Source: Cymbidium sinense
Lineage: Eukaryota; Streptophyta; Magnoliopsida; Asparagales; Orchidaceae
Direction of reading: 5' to 3'
DNA length: 64,000 nucleotides
Assembly (NCBI GenBank): GCA_021442155.1
Contig: CM038222.1
Location: 58,068,266 to 58,132,265, forward strand
The notes beneath the pieces were generated by a model that searched no databases, had not been told where the DNA came from, and worked only from the letters and a program-made list of their open reading frames with translations. A program made the position numbers and the translations under genes. How positions within the stretch are numbered: position 1 is the first letter of the stretch; every line of letters begins with the position of its first letter. Below, piece after piece: positions 61,030 to 64,000 of this stretch.

Positions 61030-62810
61030 CGCTAGCGATGTTCAAGGAATGGCTGTTAATTGCCCTCGATTCATGGGTGCATTAGATGTCGGCTTTGGCA
61101 TGTCTCGCGATGCACATTAAGGATCATCACTCGATGTCATTGGAGCGGGTGCCGTGACGAACACATTCCACTTTCTATTAGTGAGATGACGATCACACTA
61201 CAGGATGTTGCGATGATCCTGGGCGTTTAGATAGATGGCCCTCCTCTTATAGGCAGTGTTGTCGTTGGTGGAGAGCGGTGCTACGTGGCGATTCGTGATG
61301 AGTTGATCGGGCGCATCGAGCAACCGTGTATTGTGTCAATCCATCCACATATCACCTCGCGGTTTCATATGGGTGCGCATGCACGCCCGTGCTACGCGTT
61401 ACGATGGCTGAGGTGGACTTTTTACAGAGATTCATACTTAGATCTACCAGAGCTCCGGTTTATTATGCATATCAGAGCATACATATTGTTTGTCATTGGG
61501 TCTTTTCTTCTTCCTGACACTTCAGGCTCAAAGGTCCACCTGCAGTATCTACCATTACTAGAGGATATTCATTCTTTTAGGGGTTTCTCTGGGCTCCTTG
61601 CTTGCATATCTTCTGAGAGAGTTGCATGAGGCAACCAAGCGGCGCAAACACAGCGGATGTATTCATTTCTCGGTATGGGCACAGGAGCACATTCATGTTG
61701 GCTACCTTACGTGTTCCCATCTGAGAAATTGATGGTCTTAGCATTGGATGTCGTGGAATGAAGGATTTGTTAAATGCCATCTAACATCGAGTATCTGAGG
61801 GATGAGTTGGATGGACCTGAGTCGAATCGCTAAATAACTCATTTTACTTGTTTACTTGTCATGAAATTTCAATTTTGAGTAACTTATGGTACATGTACAG
61901 TCATCGGGAGCCATATGGACAGTCCATCGCCCAGATATATGTTTGAGGAGAGGATATGGCTAGCGGTACCGTGATTTGTTGGAAGAGGGTAGAGTGGCAC
62001 TGATCGTATGTCGCGATTGCATACCTCCCATGATTGATGTTGACCCGATAGATCCATCGTTTGTTCGTGTTGATGGGCGAGGAAAGCGTTGATTGGGCGT
62101 GTACCACCACTCATACATTACGGGGGGCGGCGTGAGTTGGTTGTGTATTTAACAGATGATCGGAGCGGCGATCAGCAGATTACATGAGTGGTACCGATCT
62201 TGGGCTTCACTTTATATGAAAACCGGCTTCCTAACATACTACCCCGTGCTGGAGATCGTCGATGGTAAGTATGTGGAATTACAATTTGCTTTCTCTTATT
62301 ACAATGAAACCCTGATATAAATTTACTTTCTTCGCAGCGTGACCATATCCGAATACTGAAGATATATTTCGGCTATTTTGGCGAGAGATGGTGACCGCAA
62401 TTTCAAAATCCATCGGCGATTAAATGGTTGTGCGTGGAGCGGCGGAACATATCGACGGCGAGATACAAGGATATAGACATTCCGCGCATCGGCATAAGCA
62501 GATGATACCCGTCGATGGATGTCCATCATATCGCCCGGTGGTGGGCGATCTAATCCATTCACCACCACCCCAATTTTCATATCGATGCAATGTGGTCTCG
62601 GGATGAACCTGGCATGCCCGATCCTACATATGCTCCGCGTCATTCCACAGACGCCATATGTAGTGTACCACGGGTACTCGTTGCCATCTCAACTTCGGAG
62701 ATACCACGATTACGGACTTGGGATGTTCGCAACGGCGGTGGATGAGGAGGAGGATCGTCCGGATCATTTGCGTGATCGACGTCGCCGTCATCTCATTACA
62801 CTCTAGCGAT
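61030..62810 (+). pseudogene. Plant mobile domain (PMD, aminotransferase-like) remnant in MULE 2
   Basis: Frame pieces follow the PMD order: SISEMTITLQDVAMILGV, a stop, then IDGPPLIG (about 61,178-61,250), matching the usual GEMTITLQDV..LLGL..DG. The frame 61,285-61,629 covers RAYILFVIGSFLLPDTSGSK, VHLQYLPLLEDI and FRGFSGLLA. Further pieces are YLLRELHEATKR (about 61,600-61,640), IDPSFVRVDGRGK (about 62,045-62,090) and EWYRSW (about 62,188). PMDs occur in plant genes such as MAIN and MAIL1 and in several transposon classes. Here the domain follows the transposase inside one TIR-bounded element. Frameshifts and stops show that it is dead. Confidence 0.75.
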
Positions 62811-63184
62811 CACGATTCCACCTGCGACATCGGCCGATAGTTGTATTCTTTTTTTAGCACTTTATGTCATGTAGTAGTATCTGTTTTTTTTTTTTTTATG
62901 TCAATATTATTGATTGTGATTGTACAATTATACTTTTGTTTGTTATCAATTTAGTTTTATTTGGTTAACTCACAACTATTTAGACTCATACCGAAAAAAT
63001 TAATACACTTACAATGTTTAATATTATCAAAAAATCATATGTATTCAACAAGCATTGTGTTAAGATCACACAAATGAGTGTTATCGTAATATTTTAATTT
63101 TTGCAATTTTTTACATTCCCAAATATATAGACTCTACCTTTTTTTAAAAAAAAAAATACATTTGCAAAAATCGGGCAAGATCCG

Positions 63185-63415
63185 TCAAAAGGTATCAACA
63201 TAAAAGTTGTAAAATTTGTTATTATCTTTCCAACGATGCTAAACACGCCAAAATCCGACAACGATGAGGCGATATGGCCAAAAAAGGGTACATTATTATT
63301 ATTTTTTTTACATCTCACATTTGCAAAAACTGCAGCTCAAGGGGCTAGATTCTTCAAAAGCTGTCAACATGAAAGTTGTAGAATTTTTCATTATCTTTCC
63401 AACGACACCAAGTAC
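63185..63415 (+). repeat. Duplicated 3' motif of MULE 2 (AAAGTTGTAGAATTTT..TTTCCAACGA)
   Basis: Two copies about 170 bases apart (63,193-63,240 and 63,363-63,410) share 'caacatgaaagttgtagaa' and 'attatctttccaacga'. One copy is present in MULE 1 at 55,725-55,775. It is non-coding and lies just inside the 3' end. Confidence 0.7.
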
Positions 63416-63928
63416 GCCAAATTCCAACACCTAATGAACCTGATATGTTCAAAAAACGGAGACTGTCAATTATTTTTTTAAAAAAAAAAATTCCAGTGTT
63501 AGTCAATGTGACTCGGCATTAACATCTCAGCCAGTCACCTTGAGCGATAAATATTTTGTTAATTTTTTTTTCTGCCTAATTACCTAATTAAATCAGTAAT
63601 GATGCTTAATTTAAAAATTTAGCCAAATATTTTCTGCTATGAATGAAAATTTTCATTCCAGTTGGAAGTTTCTTCTGAGTACGGAGAGAATGATGACTAA
63701 GTTATAAATTTATCATCTTTGAGTGTTTTTGGTCTGTAAATCACTCTAGTGCAAATCATCCACTCCAAAGCTTTGAGCAAAACTTTTAGCTGGAATTAAA
63801 TCATTTCCATCATAAACAATTAATATAAATATATAATACAAAAAATCAAATTTCAATATTGTCAGTCTAAAAGAATCACACAATTAAGCATAATATGCAT
63901 CACATAAAAACTTAAAAGATCAATAAAA

Positions 63929-64000
63929 TAAAAGAGATTTACATACATACCTCACAAATCCTAACATCTAAAGTTTGATATTTTCACCATCACTATATAT
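63929..64000 (+). mobile_element. Left part of another local MITE copy, cut by the window end
   Basis: AGAGATTTACATACATACCT at 63,932, followed by CACAAATCCTAACATCTAAA, matches the family terminus and body, closest to the copy at 50,544. Confidence 0.6.

Larger units (their letters stand above)
56804..63633 (+). mobile_element. MULE 2: full-length Mutator-like element with TIRs and 9-bp TSD
   Basis: AAATATTTT stands at 56,804-56,812 and again at 63,625-63,633. The ends, 56,813 (GGCAAAATTTTTAAACTAAG) and the complement of 63,624 (GGCTAAATTTTTAAATTAAG), continue as inverted repeats for about 70 bases including CATCATTACTGATTTAATTA. The 6.8-kb body contains a GC-rich hairpin-bearing leader, a tandem-repeat leader intron, a Mutator-type transposase and a PMD-like region, all in broken frames. 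The terminal repeats are related in layout to those of MULE 1 (shared TAATTAGCTAATTA), so the two belong to one family. Confidence 0.88.

Overview
The window is nuclear DNA of a flowering plant. It shows spliced genes with GT-AG introns, a plant-specific LRR receptor kinase, and many plant transposons: Tat/Ogre-like Ty3-gypsy, MULE, hAT, MITEs and a SINE. The first exon of the dehydrogenase gene is strongly GC-rich while its later exons and all introns are AT-rich. That gradient is common in monocots, so a non-grass monocot is possible, but this is only an inference.

Layout. (1) About 1-28.4 kb is decayed, nested retrotransposon DNA. Four copies of a giant LTR-like unit of about 5 kb are present: two forward (1-4.73 and 9.70-12.31 kb) and two reverse (15.34-20.69 and 20.69-25.30 kb), forming a large imperfect inverted arrangement. 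Between them lie broken gypsy pol pieces (RT, RNase H, integrase and a detached pol 3' end) and long non-coding internal regions with minisatellite-like repeats. (2) 28.4-32.7 kb is AT-rich and gene-poor. It holds a 358-bp element with perfect terminal inverted repeats and a stranded last-exon fragment of a GDSL lipase. (3) 32.8-40.3 kb is a four-exon 3-hydroxybutyryl-CoA dehydrogenase gene (297 aa) with a 5.2-kb first intron full of repeats. (4) 40.4-45 kb is a transposon cluster: a SINE with 16-bp target duplications, a MITE, and a 1.2-kb hAT element inserted in a copy of a local MITE family with an 8-bp target duplication. (5) 45.8-49.1 kb is a PSKR2-like phytosulfokine receptor kinase gene (1048 aa) with an 86-bp intron in the kinase domain. 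(6) 50.8-63.6 kb holds two complete-ended but coding-dead MULEs, each with roughly 70-bp terminal inverted repeats and a perfect 9-bp target duplication. They encode remnants of a Mutator-type transposase followed by a plant mobile domain (PMD). The smaller one is an internal-deletion relative of the larger.

Only two loci look like working genes: the dehydrogenase (fatty or branched acyl-CoA metabolism) and the peptide receptor (growth signalling at the plasma membrane). They share a strand but no evident function. No tRNA, rRNA or CRISPR-like feature was seen. The most notable single observation is the short kinase-domain intron of the receptor, bounded by the same 8-bp sequence on both sides, in a family I know as intronless.
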